A stretch of 64,000 nt of DNA. Origin: Myxococcales bacterium (GTDB taxonomy: Bacteria; Myxococcota_A; Polyangia; Polyangiales; Polyangiaceae). The translations under genes were made by a program, and so were the position numbers. The stretch spans positions 2,294,001 through 2,358,000 of the forward strand of contig JADJQX010000007.1 of assembly GCA_016712525.1 (NCBI GenBank), written 5' to 3'. Numbering within the stretch: the first letter of the stretch is position 1; each line of letters opens with the position of its first letter. Positions 1 to 8,344 of this stretch are shown in pieces. The notes beneath the pieces are model-generated. The model saw nothing but the letters and a program-made list of their open reading frames with translations, was not told where the DNA came from and made no database searches.

Positions 1-120
1 CCATGTACGAACGCCACTTTGTTCTCCCGGAAGGGATACTCCCATGTACGAACGCCACTTTGTTCTCCCGGAAGGGATACTCCCATGTACGAACGCCACT
101 TTGTTCTCCCGGAAGGGATA
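1..120. repeat. 41-bp tandem repeat, three copies (last one partial), running off the left edge
   Basis: Copies begin at 1, 42 and 83 and are identical over their shared length; the third loses the repeat after 38 bases. The period of 41 is not a multiple of three, so the array is not a protein repeat. Each unit contains short complementary blocks (TCCC and GGGA) that could pair within or between units. The copies abut with no spacer, so this is not a CRISPR array. The array probably continues upstream of the window. The stretch 121-193 that follows shows nothing recognisable. Confidence 0.9.
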
Positions 121-193
121 ATTCGCGAGACGAGGCGTGGGCGCGGCGGCCGGGCGCGACCTCGTGGGCCGCACCCGAGATCGCGTGGTGCCG

Positions 194-997
194 TCAGAGG
201 CCGCGCCGGCGCCGGGCAGGGCGCGTGACACGGCGGAACAGCTTGAGCACCTTGGGGTCGTTCTGGAACACGTAGCGGCCCGCCTCGAAGATGGCGTCGA
301 CGTGGGCCGACATCGCGTTGCAGGCGCGGTTGCGTAGGCGCTGGGCGGCGATCTCCTCCGGGGTGCCACGGCGCTTCGTCGCCCCGCCCGTGAGGGCGTC
401 GGCGATCGTGGCCGCGCGGTCCGCGGCGCCCTTCGGGATCTTGGCCTTCGCCAGGGTCGAGGCGTGCTCGGCGCACAGATCGACGAGCTTCACGAGGTCG
501 TCGGCGAGGTCGACGTCGCCCGTGCCCTCGACGATCTTGTCGCACCGGGACATCACGGCCTTGTCGTCGCCGAGGAAGTAGCGGAGCGCCGAGAGCATCT
601 TCGCCTTGAGCTCTTCCCCCTCCTTGCGCGCCTCGACCACGGACGGGGCCGACGAACGCACGCCGTTCCACGCGCGCTCGGCGGCCTCGAAGCGCGCCAT
701 GGCCGCGGCGAGGTCCTTCCCGGTGGACGCCGTGAGCTTGGAGCCCGCGACGAGCGGCTTCGCGTAGGCCGTGAAGGCCGCGTGGGCGTTGCGGGCGTTC
801 TGGAGCACGTCGGCGAGGCGCTCGGTGGGCCCGGCGTCGTACGCGGACGGGAGCGCCTCGAGCACGCTCACGTCGCTCGCCGAGAGCACGTGCCCGGAGG
901 TCGCGGGCCTCCTCGTCGAGGCCTTGCCAGAGGTCGTCTTCTTCTTCACGGACGCCTTCTTCGGCGCCGCGGTCGCGGGCTTCTTCTTCGCTGCCAT
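194..997 (-). CDS. Hypothetical protein with a Lys/Ala-rich histone H1-like N-terminal tail (267 aa)
   Basis: The chosen ATG at 997 is preceded by a strong GAGGAGGGG ribosome site; the reading frame is open further upstream but without such a site. Residues 1-30 are almost entirely Lys, Ala, Pro, Thr and Ser (begins MAAKKKPATAAPKKASVKKK), like the tails of bacterial histone H1-like proteins that bind DNA through charge. The rest is a predicted helical domain rich in Ala, Glu and Lys that I do not recognise, ending in an Arg-rich tail (RRVTRPARRRRGL). No signal peptide or membrane segment is seen. A nucleoid-associated role is only a guess from the two basic ends. It stands alone, divergent from the CAP lipoprotein at 1159. 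Confidence 0.75.
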   Translation of the reverse strand: MAAKKKPATAAPKKASVKKKTTSGKASTRRPATSGHVLSASDVSVLEALPSAYDAGPTERLADVLQNARNAHAAFTAYAKPLVAGSKLTASTGKDLAAAMARFEAAERAWNGVRSSAPSVVEARKEGEELKAKMLSALRYFLGDDKAVMSRCDKIVEGTGDVDLADDLVKLVDLCAEHASTLAKAKIPKGAADRAATIADALTGGATKRRGTPEEIAAQRLRNRACNAMSAHVDAIFEAGRYVFQNDPKVLKLFRRVTRPARRRRGL

Positions 998-1158
998 CTT
1001 CCCCTCCTCGCGGAATGTCGCGGTGGAGCCGGGAGCGTACGAGGAGAGCCGCGCGGGGAGCAAGAGCCCACTCGGAGCGGACGCGAACGGTGCTCGGCGA
1101 GGGTGCGTGTGCGGCAAGCGGGTGTGACTTCGGCCGAGGTCGACTATCCTCGTCTCCC

Positions 1159-2115
1159 ATGGCCCCCTCCCTCTCCTCGCGCCGGCGCGTGCTGTCCGTA
1201 GGTCTCGCCGCGCTCGCCCTCGGCCTCACAGTCGTCGCGTGCCTCCCCCCGAGGACGCAGCAGCCCCAGCCGCAGCCGTATCCCCAGCAGCCGTATCCCC
1301 CGCAGGGGTATCCCCAACAGCCCTATCCCCAACAGGGATATCCGCAGCAGCCGTATCCTCAACAGGGATATCCCCAACAGCCCTATCCCCAGCAGCCCGG
1401 GCCGCAGCCGACGGCCCAGCCCACGGCGCCTCAGCCCGCGCCCACGGCGACCACCGCGCCCTCGGATCCGCTGACGACGCTGCTCGGGGGGCTGCTGTCG
1501 CCCGGGGCTCCTCCGCTCCAGCTCCCGCCCGGGTGGCAGCTCCCGCCGGGGTGGCCGGGGCTCCCGGGGTCGGCGCCGAGCACACCTCCCGCGCCGAGCA
1601 CGCCGCCCGCGCCCGGGTCGAGCCTGCCGTCGATCGGGGCGCGCGCGATGGAGCTCGCGAACACGATCAACGCCTACCGTCAGCAGAACGGCCTGCCGCC
1701 GGTGCCGGTGACACGCGCGCTCACGTACGTGGCCGAGGTGCACGTGCGGGACCTCGCGGGCTCGCCGAAGCGGAGCGGCTGCAACGCCCATAGCTGGACG
1801 AACGCGGGGAGCTGGACGGGCTGCTGCTACACGCCCGACCACGCGCAGGCCTCGTGCATGTGGAAGAAGCCGGCGGAGCTTTCGCACTACACGTCGGCCG
1901 GGTTCGAGATCGCCATCGGCGAGCCGGGGGTCGTCTCGGGGTTCGTGCTCGACGCGAAGAAGGCCCTCGACCTGTGGAAGTCGAGCAGCCTCCACCACGA
2001 CGTCATCTTGAACCGCAACACGTGGCAGTCGACCACGTGGAAGGCCATGGGCGCCGGCATCATCGACAGCCACGCGGCGGTGTGGTTCGCCAAAGACGTG
2101 GACCCGACGCCTTGA
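1159..2115 (+). CDS. CAP/SCP-domain lipoprotein with YPQQ tandem repeats (318 aa)
   Basis: The N-terminus has a twin-Arg-like stretch (SSRRRVLSVG), a hydrophobic segment and a lipobox ending at Cys28, so it is probably an exported lipoprotein, perhaps through Tat. Residues about 33-80 are alternating PYPQQ and GYPQQ pentapeptides, followed by a Pro/Ala/Thr-rich linker to about 160. Residues about 170-318 look like a CAP (SCP/PR-1) domain: an N-terminal helix AMELANTINAYRQQNGLPP, a central CNAHSW motif and a C-terminal AVWFAKD strand, with several Cys that could form disulfides. CAP proteins are secreted and have diverse, often unknown, activities. Its TGA overlaps a possible TTG start of the next gene. 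Family call is moderate; function unknown. Confidence 0.8.
   Translation: MAPSLSSRRRVLSVGLAALALGLTVVACLPPRTQQPQPQPYPQQPYPPQGYPQQPYPQQGYPQQPYPQQGYPQQPYPQQPGPQPTAQPTAPQPAPTATTAPSDPLTTLLGGLLSPGAPPLQLPPGWQLPPGWPGLPGSAPSTPPAPSTPPAPGSSLPSIGARAMELANTINAYRQQNGLPPVPVTRALTYVAEVHVRDLAGSPKRSGCNAHSWTNAGSWTGCCYTPDHAQASCMWKKPAELSHYTSAGFEIAIGEPGVVSGFVLDAKKALDLWKSSSLHHDVILNRNTWQSTTWKAMGAGIIDSHAAVWFAKDVDPTP
1273..1400 (+). repeat. Coding minisatellite encoding P/G-Y-P-Q-Q pentapeptides
   Basis: Roughly eight 15-bp units alternate between PYPQQ and GYPQQ codons, with synonymous variation between units (CAG/CAA, TAT/TAC), so the array is not a fresh duplication. It forms the extended linker between the lipid anchor and the CAP domain. 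Confidence 0.85.
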
Positions 2116-2857
2116 GCCCTGACCCCCGTCGACACCTCCCACGCCGGCGCCATGGCCGCGGCCTCGTCGCGTCCGCGTTCGCGCTCGTCGTCCTCGGGGC
2201 GGGCGCGTGCACCGAGGCGCCGCGAGGTGGTCCGGTCACGAAGGAGCCCGCCCCGGCCGCGAGGAGCGCTACCCCGGTGGCCGACGGCGGCGTGAGCAAG
2301 GTCGTCGCGTCGTGGCAGGAGCCCGCGGCGGTCGAGGCGCTCCTGAAGAACGCGGCGCTGCCGGAGGACACGAAGGACCCCCGCTCGTGCAGCTTCGAGC
2401 TGCCCCAGCAGTCCTGTGTGCCGGGGTCCGCCTCGTTCGACTGGGGGTGCCGCGCTCGCGCGGCTGCGACACGTGCGCCGCGGCGTGCCGGGCGCCGCTC
2501 GGCGGGTGCGTGAAGGCGTGCTCGGGGGAGGCGTGCGCGCGGGCGTGCGCGACGACGGCGGGCACGTGCCTCTCGGCGTGCCTCGGCGCGCGCGACGCGT
2601 GCACCGGGGTGTGCGTGAAGGAGCTCGCCGCCTACGAGGCCGAGGTCGCCCGGAACTACGGCTGCAAGGCCAAGGACTCGGCGCTCGGCATCTGCAAGCG
2701 CACGGTCGCGTGCATGGAGAAGTGCCCCACGGACCCCTACGAGAAGAACCAGGCGTGCCGCGCGGGCTGCAAGGCGAAGCACGCCGCGGGGTGCAGCGAG
2801 GGCTTCCTCCAGACGGTCGACATGGGGACCTGCATGCCGTTCGACAGCTCGATCTGA
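2112..2857 (+). CDS. Cys-rich lipoprotein, frameshifted in this sequence
   Basis: Two overlapping open frames make one sensible protein. The first begins at a TTG at 2112 (overlapping the TGA of the CAP gene) and encodes a basic N-terminus, a hydrophobic stretch ending LGAGAC (lipobox) and a domain up to FDWG. The second frame, from about 2445, encodes a Cys-rich domain with repeated CxxxC pairs (CDTCAAAC, CVKAC, CARAC, CLSAC, CMEKC) ending at 2857. One extra G in the G5 run at 2443-2447 would join the frames; 746 nt plus one is exactly 249 codons. The break may be a sequencing error or a real mutation. The CxxxC spacing suggests a disulfide-rich helical hairpin fold. Function unknown. Confidence 0.7.
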
Positions 2858-2867
2858 GCCGCGCGCG

Positions 2868-3203
2868 TCAGCCCCGGTAGGGAGACGCGTCGGCGCTCAT
2901 GAAGAGCACCGTGCGGGCGGGCATGTACGTCACGAGCGCGCCGGCCGAGACGCCCGTGACCTGCCTCGTGACGGCCCACGAGAAGCGCGTCACCGCCCCG
3001 ATGGGGTCGTCGATGGCCGTCGCGCTCGCGCCGAGCGCCCCCGAGAGGCTCGCGTCGGCGTACACGATCCCGAAGCTTCGATCGACGACCACGAGCGCCT
3101 CGCCCTCGCCGTCGGGGGTGCGACGAAAGCCGACGAGGGTGACCGCGTTCCCTCGAGGGACGGGCGCGACGAACGGCAAGGGCACGGCGGCGGGCGGGGT
3201 CAT
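2868..3203 (-). CDS. Hypothetical protein (111 aa)
   Basis: A short protein that begins MTPPAAVPLPFVAPVPRG and ends FMSADASPYRG. It alternates hydrophobic and polar residues like a small beta-rich domain, with no signal peptide or membrane span. I do not recognise the family. It lies 37 bases downstream of the 218-residue membrane protein on the same strand, so the two probably share a transcript. The start at 3203 is the first ATG after the upstream gene's stop; the ribosome site is weak. Its end converges on the Cys-rich lipoprotein only 10 bases away. Confidence 0.55.
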   Translation of the reverse strand: MTPPAAVPLPFVAPVPRGNAVTLVGFRRTPDGEGEALVVVDRSFGIVYADASLSGALGASATAIDDPIGAVTRFSWAVTRQVTGVSAGALVTYMPARTVLFMSADASPYRG

Positions 3204-3240
3204 ACGTGGAGCGTACGCGAACCGCCCGTCGTGAGCGATC

Positions 3241-3897
3241 TCAGTCGAGCCAACGCGCGAGCGCGACCGCCGCGAGCGACGCGACGAAGAAGAGCACCGC
3301 GACGACGCGGTAGTCGACCCCGGCGGGCAGGATCCGTTTCGGGCGGGAGCGCGAGTGGAGAGCCATCCCTTCACCTTCCGGCATGGGCGGCGGGGGCGCG
3401 CTCTCGGGCACGTAGAGGCTCTCCGCGAGCGCTTCGGCCGGCATGGGGACCGGCCTCCCCGAGGGCGTGCGGCGCGGCTCGAGGTCGATCGTGTCGGGCT
3501 CCGGGGCCACGTGCGCGGGCGCGGGGGTCCTCGGGTTCGAGACGGGCGCCAAGAACGGCAACGTGCGCGCGTAGGCCCGCGTGCGCGAGCGGACGAACCT
3601 CGCCCCTGCGACGGTGGCGCGCGGGTGCACGAGCGGGAGCGGCTCTTCCCCGTCCGCGCCCTCGTGCCCCGCAGGTTCGTCGTCCTGCGGTGGGCGCGCG
3701 GCGATGGCGACCGGCGTCGCCGGCCAGGTCTCGGCGAAGGCCGGTTCGGTCGTGTCGACCTCGGGCACCCACAAGGCTTCGATGGATCGCTCGCGCAGGA
3801 TCGGTTCCGTCCCACGAGGACCGTTCGTGTCCTCGTGCCCCGAGGCGAAGGCCGCAGCTTCCGCGTTTTCGGCGCCCTCTCGTTCCGTGTCGTTCAT
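3241..3897 (-). CDS. Hypothetical tail-anchored membrane protein (218 aa)
   Basis: Residues 1-190 are acidic, Pro/Ala/Glu-rich and look disordered. The last 20 or so residues (VVAVLFFVASLAAVALARWL) form one hydrophobic segment preceded by Arg/Lys, so the protein is predicted to sit with its bulk in the cytoplasm and its C-terminus in the membrane. No catalytic motif is visible and the family is unknown. It is followed by the 111-residue gene on the same strand. The 233-base stretch upstream (3898-4130), shared with the divergent gene at 4131, shows no clear promoter. Confidence 0.6.
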   Translation of the reverse strand: MNDTEREGAENAEAAAFASGHEDTNGPRGTEPILRERSIEALWVPEVDTTEPAFAETWPATPVAIAARPPQDDEPAGHEGADGEEPLPLVHPRATVAGARFVRSRTRAYARTLPFLAPVSNPRTPAPAHVAPEPDTIDLEPRRTPSGRPVPMPAEALAESLYVPESAPPPPMPEGEGMALHSRSRPKRILPAGVDYRVVAVLFFVASLAAVALARWLD

Positions 3898-4130
3898 GCC
3901 GTGCGGCTAAGCAACGGGTGTTCCAAAGGGTGGATCGTGTGGGACCGGTCGGGGGTGCGACACGCTCGACGCACGCTCGACGGCGAGGGCACACGCCCCG
4001 CGACGACGGCGACGCACCTCGGCCCTCGGGAGCCCTGGAATTTCTCGCGCGGCGCAGCGAGGGCACGCTGGCATCGACGGTGCTCTTCCCTTCGGTCGCC
4101 GCCTCACGCGGCCTCGAAAGGAACTTCCCT

Positions 4131-4718
4131 ATGTCTCTCGCCATGTCCTTCGCCACGATCTCCCGCCACGCCTCGCGCGCCGCCGTGGTCCTCGGAGTGG
4201 GCCTCGCCTCGGCCCTCGCGTTCGCGTGCTCCTCCACCGTCGACACCGAGTGCGTGGCCGGGGCCGCCTGCTCGTGCGCCGACTGCGCGAAGACCTGCGG
4301 GGGCGACGGCAAGCAGTGCTCGTTCGCGTGCACCGGAGGAAACTGCTCGTTCTCGTGTCCGGGTGGCGGCTGCTCGGTGTCGTCGACGAACGCCACGTCG
4401 GTGACCCTCGACTGCCCGGGCGGCGGCTGCTCGCTCAGCTCGAGCGGCACGGGGCAGAGCTCGGTCGCGTGCTCGGGCAACAAGTGCCAACACACGTGCA
4501 GCGGCGCGCAGTCGTGCAAGACCACGGGCTGCACGACGGGCTGCCAGACCACGTGCAACGGCGCGCCCACGTGCGAGTCGAGCTGCACGCCGCTCAACGG
4601 AGGCTGCTCGGTCGACGGCGCCGGCGCGAGCACGACCCCGACCACGCCGGCCACGCCCTCGCCGAGCGGGAGCACGCCGAACGTGCCGAACGTGCCGGGT
4701 GTCCCCGGAGAAGACTGA
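4131..4718 (+). CDS. Cys/Gly/Ser-rich lipoprotein (195 aa)
   Basis: A signal peptide ends at LAFAC (Cys33), a plausible though weak lipobox. The mature part carries more than twenty Cys in short repeats such as CSFAC, GGNCSFSC and CPGGGCS, spaced 3-5 residues apart, which suggests a disulfide-locked beta-solenoid. The C-terminal 35 residues are Pro/Thr/Ser-rich. The start is supported by AAAGGA upstream. No known enzyme motif. It sits 34 bases before another Cys-containing lipoprotein on the same strand, and near a third (2112), so this is a small group of secreted Cys-rich proteins of unknown role. Confidence 0.75.
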   Translation: MSLAMSFATISRHASRAAVVLGVGLASALAFACSSTVDTECVAGAACSCADCAKTCGGDGKQCSFACTGGNCSFSCPGGGCSVSSTNATSVTLDCPGGGCSLSSSGTGQSSVACSGNKCQHTCSGAQSCKTTGCTTGCQTTCNGAPTCESSCTPLNGGCSVDGAGASTTPTTPATPSPSGSTPNVPNVPGVPGED

Positions 4719-4752
4719 GACGTGCGACGCGCCCGCGCGCTACGCTGGGCGC

Positions 4753-5454
4753 ATGAAGGGTGCTCGTCTCGTCACGGTGGGGCTCGCGGCCGTCGTGCTC
4801 CTCGGCGCCGCCAACGCGTGCTCCACGACCGGTGTCGCCGCACCTCCCGAAGGCGACGCGGCGACGGTCGACGCCCCCCTCCCCGAGCCGGTCGACGCCG
4901 CCGAGGCGGGCTCTCTCTGCCCGGGGCCCACGCCCGCGAGCTACCCTTGGAAGCCCCCCGTCGCGGCCGACCCCTCCGCGTGCTCCGAGGGCGATCTCGC
5001 GGCCCTCGCCGCGGCCGTCGCGGCGAAGAAGGGGCTCACTCCGGCCGACATGGCCAGCGCGCTCGGGCCGACGTGCGCGGCCTGCGCCATCGGCGCGCTC
5101 GACGATCCCGCGTGGCGCGCGATCCTACCCGGGCACGCGGGCTACGTCGGCAACGTGGGCGGCTGCGTCGTGCGGCTCGGCGCGAACGAGACGTGCGGCC
5201 GCGCGACCGACGAGCTGTCGACGTGCCTCATCGTCGGCTGCGCGGGCTGCACCACCCGCAAATCCCAAGACGTCTGCGCCGACGCGCTCACCGCGGTCGA
5301 CGGGGCGTGCGCCGGCTACCTGAAGACGATGCGCGCCTCGTGCCCCGCGGCGCTCATGAGCGAGGCCTTCACCTCGACGGGCACGTGCCAGTCGTTCGTC
5401 GCCACGGTGAGGCTCTTCTGCGGGAGACCCGCGAGCGACGCCGGCGGGGATTGA
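4753..5454 (+). CDS. Hypothetical Cys-containing lipoprotein (233 aa)
   Basis: The signal peptide MKGARLVTVGLAAVVLLGAA leads to Cys23, consistent with a lipoprotein. An acidic Ala/Pro linker follows, then a helical domain with about ten Cys in CxxC and CxxxC-like spacing (CAAC, CIVGCAGC). I do not recognise the family; the architecture (lipid anchor, disordered linker, Cys-paired domain) matches many myxobacterial surface proteins of unknown function. Start chosen at MKGARL because it gives a clean signal peptide. Its stop lies 3 bases from the convergent gene at 5458. Confidence 0.7.
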   Translation: MKGARLVTVGLAAVVLLGAANACSTTGVAAPPEGDAATVDAPLPEPVDAAEAGSLCPGPTPASYPWKPPVAADPSACSEGDLAALAAAVAAKKGLTPADMASALGPTCAACAIGALDDPAWRAILPGHAGYVGNVGGCVVRLGANETCGRATDELSTCLIVGCAGCTTRKSQDVCADALTAVDGACAGYLKTMRASCPAALMSEAFTSTGTCQSFVATVRLFCGRPASDAGGD

Positions 5455-5457
5455 CCG

Positions 5458-6780
5458 CTACTTCGCCGAGCGGGCGCAGCGGAAGCCGATGAGCTCGCTC
5501 ACGGCGAACCGCTCGTTCTCGACGAACGACCGCTGGGCCGAGCGGAGCAGCGTGGCCTCGTCGCGGTACGAGCCGCCGCGCACGGTGCGGGGGACGAGCT
5601 CCTCGGTGGGGCCCGCCTCGCACACCGGGTCGACGAAGAGCCCGGGGCCCCAGCACGCTTCGTTTCCCCTCTGGAACTCGTCTTGGGTGAACTCGCGGAG
5701 GTTGCCCGCGAGGTCGACGATCGTGCGCCCGGAGAGCACGAGGCGGTCGCGTGAGCCCGAGCCCGCGGCCCTCGGGCCACGAGGCGCGAGGCACGGGGCG
5801 GCGGCCGCGTGCACGGCCTCGTCGCACGCGGGGAGACCGTCGCCCCACACGTACGCTCGGCTCACGAGGGCGCCCGCGACGCGCTCGTACTCGGCCTCGG
5901 TGGGGAGCCGCTTGCCGACCTTCTTGCAGTAGGCGTCGGCGCGCTGCCACGAGAGGCAGTTCACCGGGAGGCCGTCGTTCTCCGAGGGCGCGGCGCGGTA
6001 GAGGCACTCGGGCCGACCTTGGTCCCCCTCGAAGGGATCGTCGAGCACGCGGGCCACCTTCGCGGCGCGGAGCTCGGCGACGGTGACCTCGGCGCGATCC
6101 ATGAAGAAGGGGCTCACGAGCACGACACGCTCGTCCCGTCCGTCGGCCTCGCGCGCGTCGAGCACGTCGAGCCGTGGGCTGCCCATCCACGAGGCGCCTC
6201 CGGGCACACACACCTCACCTTCCCCGGGCTCACCGGCGCAGGCCGTGGGCCTCCCGCGGAGCACCGAGCCCACGACACCGGGGGCCGGCGCGCCGGGCTG
6301 CGAGGCGACCGGGGCATCGACGGAGCCTTGCGGCTTCCCCAGGGTCGCGAGGCCGAGCAGGCACGTGGCCTCGACGATGCCCGTCGCGCCGACCGACGGG
6401 AGCGAAACGGTCGCCTCGAGCGTGGACGCGACGCGGGGCGTGAGGCTCGCGCTGCCGCCGCCCCGGTAGAGACGCACACGCGCGCGGTAGCCCGAGGCCC
6501 CCGGCCGCACGGCCACCCCGAACGACGCGCGCCCTTCGGACATGCGTGCATCGTCGACCGCGAAGCTCCGCGTGCAGCCTTCGCACGGGGCCCGTTCTCC
6601 GGGCGGGATCACCTCGACGATCAGGCGATCGAAGAGGCCGTCGGGAGGGCCCATGGGGGCGTCGGTCGTGACGTAGAGCAGCACCTGCCCCGTAGGCTCG
6701 GCGACGCGGTCGCACGCGGGCACCGAGAGGCCGAGCAGCGCGCCCACGAGGAGCGGCACGAGGGACGCGCGCGCCGTCAT
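5458..6780 (-). CDS. Lipoprotein with FGE-sulfatase (SUMF1/PvdO-like) domain (440 aa)
   Basis: A signal peptide ends at VPAC (Cys23). Residues about 30-140 form a beta-rich domain (QVLLYVTTDAPMGPP...). Residues about 190-440 match the formylglycine-generating-enzyme fold: GGASWMGS, FFMDRAEVT, a central LPTEAEYERVA, then VDLAGNLREFTQDEF and the terminal VRGGSYRDE ... IGFRCAR. The Cys pair that true formylglycine-generating enzymes use to bind copper is not visible near the C-terminus (LLRSAQRSF there), so it is probably not a sulfatase activator; related folds include PvdO, EgtB-like and non-catalytic proteins. Its ATG overlaps the stop of the upstream paralogue (ATGA), so the two are translationally coupled. 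Confidence 0.85.
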   Translation of the reverse strand: MTARASLVPLLVGALLGLSVPACDRVAEPTGQVLLYVTTDAPMGPPDGLFDRLIVEVIPPGERAPCEGCTRSFAVDDARMSEGRASFGVAVRPGASGYRARVRLYRGGGSASLTPRVASTLEATVSLPSVGATGIVEATCLLGLATLGKPQGSVDAPVASQPGAPAPGVVGSVLRGRPTACAGEPGEGEVCVPGGASWMGSPRLDVLDAREADGRDERVVLVSPFFMDRAEVTVAELRAAKVARVLDDPFEGDQGRPECLYRAAPSENDGLPVNCLSWQRADAYCKKVGKRLPTEAEYERVAGALVSRAYVWGDGLPACDEAVHAAAAPCLAPRGPRAAGSGSRDRLVLSGRTIVDLAGNLREFTQDEFQRGNEACWGPGLFVDPVCEAGPTEELVPRTVRGGSYRDEATLLRSAQRSFVENERFAVSELIGFRCARSAK

Positions 6781-8264
6781 CGTGGGCCCCGGTAGACGCA
6801 CCGAAACCCGACGAACGCGCTCGGCTGCGTGCCCTCGAGGCGCCCCGTTCCGCGGAGCGAGATCGGCGTCCCGGCCCACGCCCCGCCGCGCACCACGTGC
6901 GGCGAGGTCGCGTCGCCTTCGCACGACGGATCGGCCGCACGCGCCCCGGACCAGCACGGCCCGTCGTACCGAGACGGGGCGTCCCGGGTCCACTCGCCGA
7001 GGCCTCCGGCGAGGCCGCGCACGCCTCCCGGGGTGAGATCTCTCGAGCCCGCACCGCCATCGTCGACGGGCCGTGGGCCGCGCCCCGAGGTCGCCTCGCA
7101 GGCCCCGGGGAAGCCGGCGAGGGGCAGCCTCCCGTAGATCGCGTCGGCGCAGGTGGGCGTGTCGTCGCCCCACGGAAACTCGACTTTTCCTGGGCGATTC
7201 GCGGACGTGGCCGCGTACTCCCACTCGGCTTCGGTCGGCAGATCCCCGCCCGCGTCACGGCAAAACGCGCGCGCGGTGGCCCAGGGCACGCAGCTCAACC
7301 CGAACGACTCGCGCCCGAGGGGCGCCGTGGAGAACGAGCACGTCGTGGCCGCCGTGTCCCCGAGCGGGCCCTCCGTGGCGCCGACGGGCTCGGGGGCGAC
7401 GAAGCCACGGGCGAGGGCCTCCCGGTAGCGCGCGACGGTGACCTCGTCGCGGTCCATGACGAAGCTCGTGACACGCACGACACGCTCGGGCGAGAGCGGG
7501 AGGCGCGGATCGGGGACCACGGCCACCTCGTCGCGCCCGAGCACGAACGACGACCCCTCGAGGCACACGCGGGACGCGTCGGACGGAGCCGGGCAGGGGG
7601 TGCGCGCCGCCGTGCCCACGAGGCTCTCCCGGGGGACGTCCATCGTGGGCTCGAGGGCGAGGGCTCCGACGTCCTCCATGCGCCCGTCCTCGGAGCCGCT
7701 CGGGACGACGCACGTGCGCCCTTTCGCCCCACCCTCGCCGAGCTCCGAGGGCACACCCGCGCAGGCCGAACGCAGCACGACGACCGCGCGCCCGCGCTCC
7801 CCCGGCACGAGACGCAGCCGCACGAGACGATCGATCGCGAGCGACGGCTCGGGCTCCTGAGGTGGCGTCGTGTCGACCCCGCCGAGGACGAGCCGCGCCG
7901 CCCCGCGGTAGGTCCGGGTGCGCTCGCCGAACCCGCGGACGCGCACGAGCACCTCGCGGACGCGGGTGTCGTCCTTCGCCTGGACCGAGAAGCTGGCCGG
8001 CCAGTCGCGGACGTCGGGGAGGGCTGTCTCCCGCGCGTCGAGCCACGCCCCGTCGGCCGCGTACGTGTCGATCCGGAGGCGCGAGACCACCCGGGGCACG
8101 GCCCCGTCGGTGTCGACCACGACGAGCGCCTCCCCGAGCGGCGGGAGGGTGCGAGGACCGCACGCGAGCGAGACCACGAGCCCGAGGAGCGGGAGCGCGC
8201 CCCCCACCCGGGCATGACGGCCGAGCCGGCGAGTCCGCGTCCGCATGCCTGCGTGGAATACCAT
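6777..8264 (-). CDS. Second lipoprotein with FGE-sulfatase-like domain (495 aa)
   Basis: A basic N-terminus and hydrophobic segment end at SLAC (Cys35 from the first ATG; an ATG at 8246 would give a shorter leader). The N-terminal domain (EALVVVDTDGAVP, LRIDTYAADG) resembles that of the downstream gene, and the C-terminal 260 residues carry the same FGE-like signature: SSFVLGRDEVAVV, SFVMDRDEVTVARY, LPTEAEWEYAA, GLGEWTRDAP and VVRGGAWAG ... FVGFRCVYRG. Both halves are therefore duplicated in tandem. No active-site Cys pair is evident. Probably a periplasmic or surface protein using the fold for binding or structure. First gene of a two-gene overlapping operon, divergent from the gene at 8345. 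Confidence 0.82.
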   Translation of the reverse strand: MVFHAGMRTRTRRLGRHARVGGALPLLGLVVSLACGPRTLPPLGEALVVVDTDGAVPRVVSRLRIDTYAADGAWLDARETALPDVRDWPASFSVQAKDDTRVREVLVRVRGFGERTRTYRGAARLVLGGVDTTPPQEPEPSLAIDRLVRLRLVPGERGRAVVVLRSACAGVPSELGEGGAKGRTCVVPSGSEDGRMEDVGALALEPTMDVPRESLVGTAARTPCPAPSDASRVCLEGSSFVLGRDEVAVVPDPRLPLSPERVVRVTSFVMDRDEVTVARYREALARGFVAPEPVGATEGPLGDTAATTCSFSTAPLGRESFGLSCVPWATARAFCRDAGGDLPTEAEWEYAATSANRPGKVEFPWGDDTPTCADAIYGRLPLAGFPGACEATSGRGPRPVDDGGAGSRDLTPGGVRGLAGGLGEWTRDAPSRYDGPCWSGARAADPSCEGDATSPHVVRGGAWAGTPISLRGTGRLEGTQPSAFVGFRCVYRGPR

Positions 8265-8344
8265 GAGGAGGCCCCAACGAAGAGGCGCGGCGAGCCGTGT
8301 GACACCGAGGTTTCGTCCCGAGGGCGCTATGGTAGGCTTTTCGT

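Noticed and set aside
1..120. Possible CRISPR array
   Set aside because: The 41-bp copies are directly adjacent with no spacers.
3907..4107. Small minus-strand frame (66 codons) in the gap before the Cys-rich lipoprotein
   Set aside because: Arg/Pro-rich translation, no ribosome site and no hydrophobic or domain pattern.
5458..6780. Sulfatase-activating enzyme
   Set aside because: The fold matches but the catalytic Cys pair is not seen, so only the domain family is claimed.
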